A stretch of 64,000 nt of DNA from Kordia sp965224175. Its GTDB lineage: Bacteria; Bacteroidota; Bacteroidia; Flavobacteriales; Flavobacteriaceae. The first letter of the stretch is position 1, and the number at the start of each line of letters is the position of its first letter. Under the pieces are notes generated by a model. That model was not told the origin of the DNA. It searched no databases and was given only the letters and a program-made list of their open reading frames with translations. Below, one piece after another: positions 1 through 9,710 of this stretch. The stretch spans positions 4,402,001 to 4,466,000 of the forward strand of contig NZ_OZ245041.1 of assembly GCF_965224175.1 (NCBI RefSeq), in the 5' to 3' direction. Position numbers and translations under genes: made by a program.

Positions 1-1
1 G

Positions 2-3000
2 GCTTCTTTCAAAACAACATTAAAAAAGAGAGAGAATAATTATAAGGGATTGTCTTCAATAACAGAATACGATTACAATAGCAGGTATCAGCTTGCACAG
101 GAAAAAGCTTCTACTGGATACACTTTCGATGAACTCATTACTGAGTATACGTATGCTTATGAGACATATATTGCTGCTCCCCAAAATGTTTTTCTAAATA
201 AAAATATGTTATCGTTACCAACGGAAACTACATCTTATTTAAATGTAGTGTTACCAAGTAACGCTGTAAGTGCCAAGATGATTACCTATGATTTGAATTC
301 CTATGCTGTTCCGCGAGTGGAAGCATCGTATGCGTATGAAACAAATTTAGATGCTACTTTTGGAACATTTACATTGACTCCTTTCGATATCAATTCAAGT
401 TCCAATCCTAATTGGAGAATTACACAAAATGATAACATAGCATACAACAAACCAGGACAATTGATTTCTTCAAGAGCGAATCGTTTGTATTCAAAAACTG
501 TGTTTGGAAACAATATAAACTTACCAAAAGCAACGATCTCTAGTCCAATTGAAGCATTTGATAGTACCTACTCAGGTTTCGAAGATTTCACAGGAAGACA
601 TAATATAGAAGATTGGGATAATGATGACTATCAAGATGAAAAATGGTTTACCGCTGATATTGAAACAGGAGAAGAAATTGGATTCTCAACACTGGTAGTT
701 CAAAATCCTTGCGGACATCCAATTCCTTCGGGAGGATTGACAACCGCTGAAACTATGAGTAAACATCATAATTATGTAATGACAGATAATACCTTAGGAC
801 TTACGGTGGGTGATGTTGTAGAAATAAAATTAACTGGAGGTGAGTATGCGGTTCCATCAAACTACTCCTGGAGCATTGAAACCACGGTTACTGCAATCCT
901 TGATCGGACTGACTACATCGCTAATGGTGTATTACCAAATTGGATTGACGTTCAGCTGAAAGATTATATTCTTTGTTTTGCGGATCCATTAGAATTTCCT
1001 GAGTCGTCTTATACGCTTAATGGTGTTTTTGGAGGAGTTGCCAATCCCACTGATGAAGGAGCAGCACTGACCATTTCTGAAACTATTATTAAAAAGAAAA
1101 ACCCAGTATACAATCTTTCAAAAACCTATGCTAGAACGGGAAAATACAGTTACAAACTTCCAACCTTGAAAGATGCCGGCGAAAGTCCTACAAAAACTGC
1201 GGTTCGTCCTGTAAATCTTACGGCGCCTTTCCCTGGGTCAGGAATGGCATGTATGGATCCGTATGTTGCACCTTCACAGCAGAATGAATGTCAATGGTCC
1301 TATGAAGCTTCTGTTTGGTTAAAATATGATTATGATATTACTGCTATTGGTGTCGGAGACGCCATACTCAAAAGCGGAGACATCGATGGAGACAATATTT
1401 ATCAACGAGGAACAGTTAGTGAAAACAACAACCAACAAGGAGTGAAAATTATCTGTGACGTATACAATATTGATCACACTGTTTTGTTAGAACGAAAAGT
1501 GTTCTATCCTGAATCACTCTCAAAAGACTGGAAACAATATACAGTTACGATGCCTGTATTAAAAGGAGGAGTGAAATGGTTAGACGTATATGTTCAAAAT
1601 GAACGCGAACAAATTGGAGCATCAGTTACAGAGTATAAATCTGTATTTGCTGACGATATAATTATCTATCCAACAGGATCAAAGTACACGTATAAAACCT
1701 ATGACAAATTTGGTAATGATACTTTTACAACGAATAACAATGATGTCTTTACGGAATCTGTTTTTGATGAAAAAGGGAGACCAATTGTTCAAAAGAATGC
1801 CTATGGTACAACTATTTCTGAACAAACGTATTTTGAACATCCAAATTGGACGAATCAAGTAAATCATATAACGGAACGTAAATGGGTTTCCAATGGAGTT
1901 TTTAATGAATCACGTAATTATCTAGATGGTTTTGGGAAAACAAAACAAACTATGATCTCAGACCTTGTTAAAGATGCACGTGTTGTTACAGAATCCAATT
2001 ACTTCAATAATAAAGGTTTCACAACAGCAACGTTTAAACCATATACATTAATGGGTGCAACCCTAGAAGACAATTATGACACCGATTATATCTTCAATGT
2101 CCAGGATTTATATTCATCAAGTCATGCGCTTACAGAGGTAGTCTATGAAGCAAAACCTGAAATGAAAGTTGCAAGCATGTCATTACCAAGAGAAAATAGT
2201 GAAACAGCAATCATAGCGTCTCAACAAGATTACGTATCAATCAATCCGCTATTTGCTCCTTATGGGACAACACCTAGTACACAAAATTATCCAGCGGGTA
2301 GTTTACTTATCCATGAATTGACAGATGCCAATGGTAATGTAACAAAAACCTATATGGATAATTTAAGACGTGTTATATTGGAAGAAAAAACTATTGGAGA
2401 AAATCATGTTCAATATGCAGATGGAACCATTGGGTTGACTACAGGAAATACAATTGCACAAACATGGTTTGTATACGATCCTGAAGGTAGATTGATAAAA
2501 GTGGTTGATCCAACAGGAAAAGAAAACACCTATGAGTACAATAGTTTAGGTGTAATTGTAAAGAAAACCATTGCTGATAAAGGAACTTCAGAACTCCGTT
2601 ACGACAAATATGGACAAATTCGATTTATACGTGATCAAAAAGATATAGACGCTACCAATAGCAACACATTTGGTACAGATCAATTTGCATATTGGAAGTA
2701 CGATGCGTGGGGAAGAATCCAAGAAACAGGACAAAAACAAGTTGCTACGTCTCAACCTTCATTCACTGGGCAACTTTATTTTGATGATTACACGAAAATT
2801 GAAGATCAAAACTTCCCAGAAGCAAGTGATCCACTTGGACAATTGCATCAAAGTTTTGAATTCGATGGTTCTCGTGATGAATTCAATAGTAATACAAAGT
2901 TATGTGAAACCGTGTATAATGATCATGTTGTAAACAGTGATTTTACAATTACTGCACAAACAATAGATAAAAAATGTTTTGCATATATGGCAGACGGACA

Positions 3001-5455
3001 ACTTGCAAATGTGACTTATAACTATCAAGACCTAGATCCGCATACAATTTCCTATGACTACAATGAAGTTAGACTTCCAATTGGAAAACGATATACACAT
3101 CCAACGGAAAGTACGTATAATTTTGAATGGAAAACGAATCTAGATAATTTTGCTAGACCACAAACCAATAGTTCTATTTGGAATGGCACCACCACTCAAA
3201 CAGGACAATACTATTACGATGTACTGGGAAATCTTCTCGTTAAAGGAATGGGGACAACAGGAAATGCAACAGATCCACATTTAGATTATCATTTCTATAA
3301 GTTTGATATTCGTGATCAATTAACGCATCAAACTTCGAAATATTTCCGATTTGGATTGAAATACGATCCAATAGGAAACATTACAGACCAATTTTGGAGT
3401 AATGAACTATTTGATCCAACCAATGGAGCAAATTCAAATATCAATCAATATCATTACTATTATGATAAAATGAATAGATTGATAGGTGCAGATTATCGTT
3501 TAGGAACACAATCAGAAAATCCATTTGCAAATGTTGATGAACTATTTGGAAGCATTCCTAACGACTTCTTATGCGGAGACAATGGCATCGCTGTAGATGA
3601 ATACCTAAATAACATTGTTGATGGTTTAAATCGTCAAATTGAAGATGGAATTAATGTAGAAACTTCCAAACAAGCATTGAACAGTATACGCGTACTGCGT
3701 TCAGAATATGTAAATGCAGATGTGGCATACAATGCAATGACGGAAACTCAAAAGGAAGGATTTTTAGCAAACTACATCGGCAGATTAGATCGTGAAAGAA
3801 TTGACTCTAAAGCCTTTGAAATGTATCGTGCGACACAAGAAAGGGATCATAGACATCTAGATGCATTGAGAGATGGTAGAATGACGCCTGCAAAAATGAA
3901 GTATACTCAAATAGTACTTTCTGGCATGCCGTACAATAGTAGTGTTCCATGCGATGCCAATGCCAATGCTACCATCTATGGCTTTTTACCTAGTTTCCCG
4001 TTCCCAACAAATGTGACCAACAGTACAAAATATGATACTGCGTATTGGTATACTGCGAATGGAAACATTACCGATTTAAATCGAAATGATGAAAATGGAA
4101 TAAAAGCAGCGCAAAACTACATGTATGCAAATGCACAAAATAATCTATTAACGGAAGTCGAATGGGATACCAATGGTATTTTTGAAAATCACTCATATAA
4201 CTATGACACTAATGGAAATATCATAACCGATTCTAGAAATGATATTTCAAATATTTCATATGATGATTACGACGAATTACCAATGTCTATTACCAATTCG
4301 AACGGAACTAGAAAGTATCGTTATGATAGTAATGGTCAACGCATCGCAAAAGAGGCAGGTGTAAACAACAAAAGCTACTATTTGGATGGTGTAATAATTA
4401 ACCAAAACAACGAAGTAGTAAGTTACCAAACATCGGAAGGCTATGTGGCTGTTTCCAATAATGCAGGAATAGTGATTACAGATTATTTCTATAACATTAC
4501 AGATTGGCTTGGAACAAAAAGAGCTGTAATGGATGCCACAGGAGCTGAGGTAAACGCAAATGATCATTATCCATTTGGAATGCGTATGCCAGCCCGTCAA
4601 ATAGTAACTGATGCTGAAGGAAACCGTTACCAATACACAGGGCATGAGTACGATGAAGATACAAGATATGGATATCATGGCGCACGATATTACAACCGTG
4701 AATTAGGGAGATATATGAATGTAGACCCATTAGCCGAAAAGTTCCATTCGTGGAGTAGCTACAACTATACCATGGGGAATCCTATCAATTTAATTGATCC
4801 GACAGGAGAAGGACCTACCGATTGGATAAAAAATAAAGATGGAGAATATATTTGGGACAATACGGTAACAAATCCTTATCAAGTGAAAGAGGGGCAAACC
4901 TATGTTGGTCCTGAAAATCAAGATATTGTTAAAGATTTATTTGGAAAAGAAGATTTCAAAATGAAAACTGAAGATACAGGAATTACCGGAACCGGTTCTG
5001 GACGAGGTATGGTTGTCTCAAGTTATGCAAAGGTTTTTACAGTACTTAATGTTAGTATAACCGCCAATGTATCTTATGAAAATAATGATACAAGCACTAG
5101 AACGTTTGATGGTATTGGAATAGAAACATCTGGTATGTCATATACATTCGCTCCAATAAATATCTTTCAAAAATTTGACTTTACAACTACGAGTTTAACA
5201 GTAAATGGAGATAAAATGAATGTAAATAAACACCAAAATTCCTCAATTGGGCCTCAGCCAATATCATATAAGAGGAAATTTATGAAACAACGTCACTTAT
5301 TAATGGATTCTGAAGAAGTGTATTCCTTAAAGAAATTATCTATTTCATTATCAGGACAGAGTACTTTTGGAGGTACTCCTCTAACACATAAAACAGTACT
5401 AGGAAGTATGATTCCAAATCCAACTAAAATATCACTAACTATACCTCGTAAGTAA
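2..5455 (+). CDS. RHS/YD-repeat protein, 5'-truncated by window edge
   Basis: Large secreted or surface RHS-family protein. The frame is open to the first bases of the window, and no ATG lies near the TTG at 50, so the real start is probably upstream. Degenerate YD motifs (for example YDPEGRL, YEYNSLG, YDKYGQ, YYYDVLGN, YRYDSNGQR) run through most of the protein. The RHS-associated core is at about residues 1520-1590 counted from the TTG, with GARYYNRELGRYMNVDPL and NLIDPTG. About 215 residues follow the core. In polymorphic toxins this is where the variable toxin tip lies, but I recognise no toxin fold here. A segment around nt 3520-4010 has no YD motifs and looks inserted. Family knowledge: RHS cores form a shell around the C-terminal tip. 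A role in contact-dependent antagonism or adhesion is inference. The next gene is a LytTR protein, so no obvious immunity gene follows. Confidence 0.85.
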   Translation, partial: ASFKTTLKKRENNYKGLSSITEYDYNSRYQLAQEKASTGYTFDELITEYTYAYETYIAAPQNVFLNKNMLSLPTETTSYLNVVLPSNAVSAKMITYDLNSYAVPRVEASYAYETNLDATFGTFTLTPFDINSSSNPNWRITQNDNIAYNKPGQLISSRANRLYSKTVFGNNINLPKATISSPIEAFDSTYSGFEDFTGRHNIEDWDNDDYQDEKWFTADIETGEEIGFSTLVVQNPCGHPIPSGGLTTAETMSKHHNYVMTDNTLGLTVGDVVEIKLTGGEYAVPSNYSWSIETTVTAILDRTDYIANGVLPNWIDVQLKDYILCFADPLEFPESSYTLNGVFGGVANPTDEGAALTISETIIKKKNPVYNLSKTYARTGKYSYKLPTLKDAGESPTKTAVRPVNLTAPFPGSGMACMDPYVAPSQQNECQWSYEASVWLKYDYDITAIGVGDAILKSGDIDGDNIYQRGTVSENNNQQGVKIICDVYNIDHTVLLERKVFYPESLSKDWKQYTVTMPVLKGGVKWLDVYVQNEREQIGASVTEYKSVFADDIIIYPTGSKYTYKTYDKFGNDTFTTNNNDVFTESVFDEKGRPIVQKNAYGTTISEQTYFEHPNWTNQVNHITERKWVSNGVFNESRNYLDGFGKTKQTMISDLVKDARVVTESNYFNNKGFTTATFKPYTLMGATLEDNYDTDYIFNVQDLYSSSHALTEVVYEAKPEMKVASMSLPRENSETAIIASQQDYVSINPLFAPYGTTPSTQNYPAGSLLIHELTDANGNVTKTYMDNLRRVILEEKTIGENHVQYADGTIGLTTGNTIAQTWFVYDPEGRLIKVVDPTGKENTYEYNSLGVIVKKTIADKGTSELRYDKYGQIRFIRDQKDIDATNSNTFGTDQFAYWKYDAWGRIQETGQKQVATSQPSFTGQLYFDDYTKIEDQNFPEASDPLGQLHQSFEFDGSRDEFNSNTKLCETVYNDHVVNSDFTITAQTIDKKCFAYMADGQLANVTYNYQDLDPHTISYDYNEVRLPIGKRYTHPTESTYNFEWKTNLDNFARPQTNSSIWNGTTTQTGQYYYDVLGNLLVKGMGTTGNATDPHLDYHFYKFDIRDQLTHQTSKYFRFGLKYDPIGNITDQFWSNELFDPTNGANSNINQYHYYYDKMNRLIGADYRLGTQSENPFANVDELFGSIPNDFLCGDNGIAVDEYLNNIVDGLNRQIEDGINVETSKQALNSIRVLRSEYVNADVAYNAMTETQKEGFLANYIGRLDRERIDSKAFEMYRATQERDHRHLDALRDGRMTPAKMKYTQIVLSGMPYNSSVPCDANANATIYGFLPSFPFPTNVTNSTKYDTAYWYTANGNITDLNRNDENGIKAAQNYMYANAQNNLLTEVEWDTNGIFENHSYNYDTNGNIITDSRNDISNISYDDYDELPMSITNSNGTRKYRYDSNGQRIAKEAGVNNKSYYLDGVIINQNNEVVSYQTSEGYVAVSNNAGIVITDYFYNITDWLGTKRAVMDATGAEVNANDHYPFGMRMPARQIVTDAEGNRYQYTGHEYDEDTRYGYHGARYYNRELGRYMNVDPLAEKFHSWSSYNYTMGNPINLIDPTGEGPTDWIKNKDGEYIWDNTVTNPYQVKEGQTYVGPENQDIVKDLFGKEDFKMKTEDTGITGTGSGRGMVVSSYAKVFTVLNVSITANVSYENNDTSTRTFDGIGIETSGMSYTFAPINIFQKFDFTTTSLTVNGDKMNVNKHQNSSIGPQPISYKRKFMKQRHLLMDSEEVYSLKKLSISLSGQSTFGGTPLTHKTVLGSMIPNPTKISLTIPRK

Positions 5456-5532
5456 CAATTAGTGAAAAGTATTTTGCTTATGTATGTCAGTGTCAATAAA
5501 AGGCCGTGTACTAAAAAGCAATTATGATAAAC

Positions 5533-5570
5533 AAACAAGCCTCTTTCGGGAGGTTTGTTTTACAATTTTT
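5533..5570 (+). terminator. Rho-independent terminator after the RHS gene
   Basis: An 11-bp stem (AAACAAGCCTC with GAGGTTTGTTT, one G-U pair) has a 6-nt loop and is followed by a T-rich tract. It lies 78 bp after the RHS stop codon and separates it from the LytTR gene. Confidence 0.7.
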
Positions 5571-5647
5571 TAGCTACTAAAAACTTTTAGAGAACTTAAA
5601 ATCTAAAAGTGATTATAGTTTGAAAACCATAAAATATATTAATACGA

Positions 5648-6052
5648 ATGAAAGATATAACTCCAAATACATTATCACTACTGCAAAACCCTCATAGTTA
5701 TATACTTGTGGGAAGTAAACATAAAGGTGATTATTTGGACAAAAAACAAGTTATTTATGCTAAATCAGCTGTAAACTATACTTGGCTCTATCTAATAAGT
5801 GGATCAAGATATTTAAGCTGTAAACCGATTGGATATTATGAAGAGTTTTTAAGAAAAGACAATTTTATTAGAATTCACCGCTCTTATTTAATTAATCTTT
5901 TAAATGTTAAATATTATGAACAAAAATACCGTTTAGTACATCTTAAAGGAGGAATTACACTTTCTGTGAGTTATAGAAGAAGTCGTAGTTTTTTAAGAAA
6001 CTTAAAAGCACACAACAATCTAAATATATTCTTTATTGAAATTGTCTTTTAA
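5648..6052 (+). CDS. stand-alone LytTR DNA-binding protein
   Basis: This is a 134-residue protein made almost entirely of a LytTR-type DNA-binding domain. The family pattern is visible as an acidic/aromatic first strand, then FIRIHRSYLINL (about residues 77-88), which matches the F.R.H+S.LIN signature, and a closing basic stretch SVSYRRSR. It has no receiver domain, so it cannot be controlled by phosphorylation in the usual way. It follows the RHS gene after a terminator and is therefore probably transcribed alone. Target genes are unknown. The ATG at 5648 fits the domain length, with no upstream candidate that would add a domain. Confidence 0.7.
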   Translation: MKDITPNTLSLLQNPHSYILVGSKHKGDYLDKKQVIYAKSAVNYTWLYLISGSRYLSCKPIGYYEEFLRKDNFIRIHRSYLINLLNVKYYEQKYRLVHLKGGITLSVSYRRSRSFLRNLKAHNNLNIFFIEIVF

Positions 6053-6169
6053 TAAACTTCTTAGTTTTTGATCTTTCTAATGTAAGCTCTCCTCTTTGGA
6101 ATTGCTACATTTGATTGGACAAGTAGAAGAGAGATTTAAGTAGCTAAATGTATGGCAATAGATAATTAG

Positions 6170-6328
6170 TTTACTTTTAGTTTTTTCCGAAATCAAATTA
6201 TAGCTGAAGCATGTAACTTAGGCATAAAAAGAATTGGAGTTGGAAGAACATTTGTCCACCTTGATGTAGATGAGAATAAGAGTCAATATGTTGCTTGGAG
6301 GTATCCTCCAGGAACACTCCTGAAGTGA
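6170..6328 (+). pseudogene. remnant of an M15-type peptidase
   Basis: A short open stretch with no start codon reads ...GIKRIGVGRTFVHLDVDE... and then KSQYVAWRYPPGT before TGA. GxGRTFVHLDVD resembles the C-terminal zinc-site region of M15 (D-Ala-D-Ala carboxypeptidase/endolysin-like) peptidases, in which the H-x-D pair binds zinc. Only about 50 residues remain and the upstream frame is closed by TAG at 6167. I infer a decayed gene, possibly from a phage or other mobile element. Recognition rests on a short motif. Confidence 0.45.
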
Positions 6329-6549
6329 ATCCATTTGTGTAATTTTCTAGTAGATAATAATGTATATTTACAAAGGTTGATACAAATAAAATTAGGAACG
6401 AATTGTATGTAGAATCAAAAAAATAAAAAGTATCTTTTAGAAGTATCGTTTTATACATGAAAAGTATCGATTTGCAATATTTAAATTTTTTAAGTAATTG
6501 ATATGCAGTTATTTGTAAGCTCGATTTCTAAGTTTCGGCTCCAGCGGTC

Positions 6550-6574
6550 GCAGGTTTGAATCCTGCCGTGGTCA
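6550..6574 (+). tRNA. 3' half of a tRNA (T arm and acceptor strand), truncated
   Basis: GCAGG-TTTGAAT-CCTGC forms a perfect 5-bp T arm with a 7-nt loop. It is followed by seven acceptor-strand bases (CGTGGTC) and a discriminator A. Just upstream, GCGGTC looks like a variable loop. A matching 5' acceptor strand (GACCACG or wobble variants), D arm and anticodon arm are not found in the preceding 100 bp. The T loop has T instead of the usual C at position 56. It is best read as a tRNA fragment, such as the attachment-site copy left by a tRNA-integrating element, rather than a working tRNA. Confidence 0.5.
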
Positions 6575-6600
6575 CTACAGAAATTTCTTAAGATTAAAAA

Positions 6601-6627
6601 GAGCAACTAAATTTAGTTGCTCTTTTT
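6601..6627 (+). terminator. terminator following the tRNA fragment
   Basis: A perfect 22-bp palindrome (GAGCAACTAAA with TTTAGTTGCTC, no unpaired loop bases by sequence) is followed by TTTTT. Its place just after the tRNA 3' end fits a tRNA terminator, and it would also insulate the sensor kinase gene downstream. Confidence 0.7.
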
Positions 6628-6807
6628 GTTGTAGCACGCTCTTATTACTAATAATGAGGATTCAAAGATATAAAACTACTGAAGTCAAAAAAGCTTTGTT
6701 CATAATATGTTTCCCTAAACTAGTAGTTCAGCAAAGAACTCTTACATTTCAGAAAGGAAGCGATTTGGTTCTTATATTTTATGCTACTTTTATAAAAACT
6801 TTTTTAC

Positions 6808-9708
6808 TTGAAGCAAAGACAAATCACGATATATTTTTTCTTTATTAGCTTAATAATTTGGGCACAAGAACCTGTTAGTATTCACTTAACTGAAGTAAAC
6901 GGTTTGCCCGATATCGAATTTTACGATGCCATTGAAGATCTTGAAAATAATATCTGGCTTGCGGGTAATAAAGGACTTTTTCGCTATGACGGAAAAGAAT
7001 ATGTTTCCTACTCACATCCTGAGAAACGTGGACGTTCATTTTTTAATCTAAAATTAGATCATAAAGGAAGATTGTGGTTTAACAATATTGCGGGGCAGTT
7101 TTTTTACATTGAAAATAACAAAATACAACTTTTTGTTGATGTTCAAAATCGTTTAAATGGTGCGCTGGCAGATTATGAAATACACGAAAAATATCTTCTA
7201 ATTCGAGTACCTAAAGCAACTATTTGGATAGATATTAAGACCAAAGAAGTTGTATATACTACACCAAATGTGTCTGGAACTAATATTGGTTATATAGAGA
7301 ACAATCGTTATTATTATGTAGCAAATGAAAATAAATTTCAATATCAAGATTTAGATACGAAAGAAGTTCATAAAGTAGTAAAAACGCCTTTAAATCTTAC
7401 TAAAAAATATCCTGGATTCACACATTTTTATAAAGTTTCTGAAGGGTATTTATTATTGTTTCAATCGAAAATAGGTGACCAAAAAAGTTTATATCATATA
7501 CATAACGAAACTTTGACACCACTGCAATTACCTACGGAACTTCAAAAGATAAGAATACAAGTCATACAAGAATTTGATAAACTCTTTTATTTTGCCACAA
7601 TGAATGGCATTTTTGTAGCAAAACGCTCTGGAAACCAACTCAAAGTGATAACTCATTACCTACAATCGTATGCTGCGACAGAAATTATAAAAGATTTTCA
7701 AGATAACTTATGGATTCCAACGTTGAGCAATGGAGTTTTTGTGATTCCGAACGAAGGTTTACAAGCAATTTCTAATGAAAGAAGAGATATTACAGTTCTT
7801 GAAAAGAAAACAGATTCGACATATTTTATGGGAAATAAAAAAGGAAATATTCAATTGGTCAACCTAAAAGGAACGATCAAAGAAACCTATAATTTTAATG
7901 ATATTTCTACAATTCGAACGCTAGATTACAATCCTACAACCAAGATTCTTTATTGCAATTCAGACAAACAATTTTTAAAATATCATACCGAAAAGAAAAC
8001 AATAAATCGTATCCAAAAACGAAGTGCTGCAAAATCGATTTCGCATATAAAAGACGATCTATATTTGCAAAGTTATGCCCATGGAACGTTCTATGGAAAT
8101 GATGAAAAACTAAAAGAAATCAATCCTAAAAGAGCCTATAAATCCATATACTCAAAACAAAAAAACAAAGCATATATTGCTAATATTGATGGATTATTAG
8201 TCTACGATTCCGTATTCAATTTTCAAAAACTGATTCAACATCAAGGCAAACCTGTTTTTAGTTTTGACATTGAAGAAGCTATTGACGGAACTATTTGGAC
8301 TGCCACGTATGACAATGGTGTATTAGGAATTAAAAATGATGAGGTCGTTGCGGTACTAAACACAGAAAATGGCTTGGCTTCAAAAGCTATTAACAAGATA
8401 AAAACTGATGGTAAAAATCTATGGATTGTAACAGACAATGGCTTGCAATACTATAAAAGTGACACGAAAACGTTTCAAACGCTCAATAAACGTGATGGCT
8501 TACTATCATATAATATCAATAACATTGAAATCTTTGGTAATGAAGTTGTATTCAGCGCAAACATTGGAATGTTCCGTTTTAATAAACTCACAATTTTCAA
8601 AGAATGGAATACGCCACAAGCATATTTTACAAACGTACATTTAGAAGAAACACAAGTTCCATTAGCTGCCAAATACTCCATAAAACAACAACAAAGTGAA
8701 ATAGAAATCCGATTCAATTCAAAAGGTTTTCAATCAGATAAATTCGTAACATATGAATACCAACTCAAAGGTTTCAACGACTCATGGAATACGGTAGATA
8801 AAGGGCAATTGGCAGTTAAATTCAATACCTTGCCTGCTGGAAACTTCACATTTAACTTGCGAGCCAAAAACGTAGGTGGAACACAATATTCTGAAATCAA
8901 AAGTATCCAATTCAACATTACGCTTCCGTTTTGGAAACAAGCCTGGTTTATTGCCTGTATCATGTTAGCAATAATCGCCTTAGTCATTCTCTATTTCAGA
9001 AGGAAAATCCGCATTCGCGAAACGCAAAAAAACAAAGAATTACAACAACTAGAAATTGACAAACAACTGGTAAACCTACGTTTAGAAAACTTACGTTCTC
9101 AGATGAATCCGCATTTTATCTTCAACGCATTAAACTCAATTCAAGAATACATCGTACTCAATCAACAAAGCTTGGCAAGTACATATTTGGTAAAATTTTC
9201 TCGACTCATTCGTACCTACTTAGAGCAAAGTCAAGAAAAAGAAATTACACTAGATCAAGAACTAAAAGCATTAAATTTATACTTAGAATTGGAAAAAGTC
9301 CGCTTTGAAGAAGAACTCAGCTATACAGTGTCGATTGCTGAAAACTTAGCATTGGAAAGTATTAAAATTCCATCGCTATTCATTCAACCTTACATTGAAA
9401 ATGCTATCAAACACGGGTTACATCATAAAATTGACAACCGAAAATTAGAAGTTACTTTCAAAAAAGAAAACGAACAACTCTTATGTGAAATTACCGATAA
9501 TGGTATTGGACGAGAAGCTGCGCAAAAACTCAAAGAAAATCAAGCACACTACTACAAATCTTTTGCAACGCGTGCCAATACTGAACGAGTAGAGCTCATT
9601 AACAAAGATCGCCTCGAAAAAATAAAAGTCAACATAAGCGACTTAACTAACGAAAACAATCAACCTACAGGAACGCGTGTTAGCATCAAAATCCCTTTAA
9701 AAAAATAG
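6808..9708 (+). CDS. LytS-type sensor histidine kinase with beta-propeller sensor
   Basis: Membrane sensor kinase of 966 residues. Order: signal peptide (about 1-18, ending WAQ), periplasmic two-component propeller repeats (about 25-610), Y_Y_Y domain (about 625-705), one transmembrane helix (about 712-732), a short coiled coil, the His_kinase domain (PF06580 type) with phosphoacceptor motif NPHFIFNALNSIQEYI, and an HATPase domain with ENAIKHGL (N box) and DNGIGR (G1). The response regulator starts 2 bp after its stop, so the two are co-transcribed and very likely partners. The start is a TTG at 6808. An in-frame TAA lies only 12 bp upstream, and the TTG yields a sensible signal peptide. The ligand is unknown. 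Confidence 0.9.
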   Translation: MKQRQITIYFFFISLIIWAQEPVSIHLTEVNGLPDIEFYDAIEDLENNIWLAGNKGLFRYDGKEYVSYSHPEKRGRSFFNLKLDHKGRLWFNNIAGQFFYIENNKIQLFVDVQNRLNGALADYEIHEKYLLIRVPKATIWIDIKTKEVVYTTPNVSGTNIGYIENNRYYYVANENKFQYQDLDTKEVHKVVKTPLNLTKKYPGFTHFYKVSEGYLLLFQSKIGDQKSLYHIHNETLTPLQLPTELQKIRIQVIQEFDKLFYFATMNGIFVAKRSGNQLKVITHYLQSYAATEIIKDFQDNLWIPTLSNGVFVIPNEGLQAISNERRDITVLEKKTDSTYFMGNKKGNIQLVNLKGTIKETYNFNDISTIRTLDYNPTTKILYCNSDKQFLKYHTEKKTINRIQKRSAAKSISHIKDDLYLQSYAHGTFYGNDEKLKEINPKRAYKSIYSKQKNKAYIANIDGLLVYDSVFNFQKLIQHQGKPVFSFDIEEAIDGTIWTATYDNGVLGIKNDEVVAVLNTENGLASKAINKIKTDGKNLWIVTDNGLQYYKSDTKTFQTLNKRDGLLSYNINNIEIFGNEVVFSANIGMFRFNKLTIFKEWNTPQAYFTNVHLEETQVPLAAKYSIKQQQSEIEIRFNSKGFQSDKFVTYEYQLKGFNDSWNTVDKGQLAVKFNTLPAGNFTFNLRAKNVGGTQYSEIKSIQFNITLPFWKQAWFIACIMLAIIALVILYFRRKIRIRETQKNKELQQLEIDKQLVNLRLENLRSQMNPHFIFNALNSIQEYIVLNQQSLASTYLVKFSRLIRTYLEQSQEKEITLDQELKALNLYLELEKVRFEEELSYTVSIAENLALESIKIPSLFIQPYIENAIKHGLHHKIDNRKLEVTFKKENEQLLCEITDNGIGREAAQKLKENQAHYYKSFATRANTERVELINKDRLEKIKVNISDLTNENNQPTGTRVSIKIPLKK

Positions 9709-9710
9709 CC

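Noticed and set aside
6198..6458. An 86-codon frame on the minus strand.
   Set aside because: It is antisense to the M15 peptidase remnant, which has a recognisable motif on the plus strand.
6480..6575. A complete tRNA gene.
   Set aside because: Only the T arm and 3' acceptor strand are present. No matching 5' acceptor, D arm or anticodon arm could be folded from the preceding bases.
6654..6848. A 64-codon frame overlapping the start of the sensor kinase.
   Set aside because: It overlaps the kinase signal peptide in another frame and has no recognisable features.
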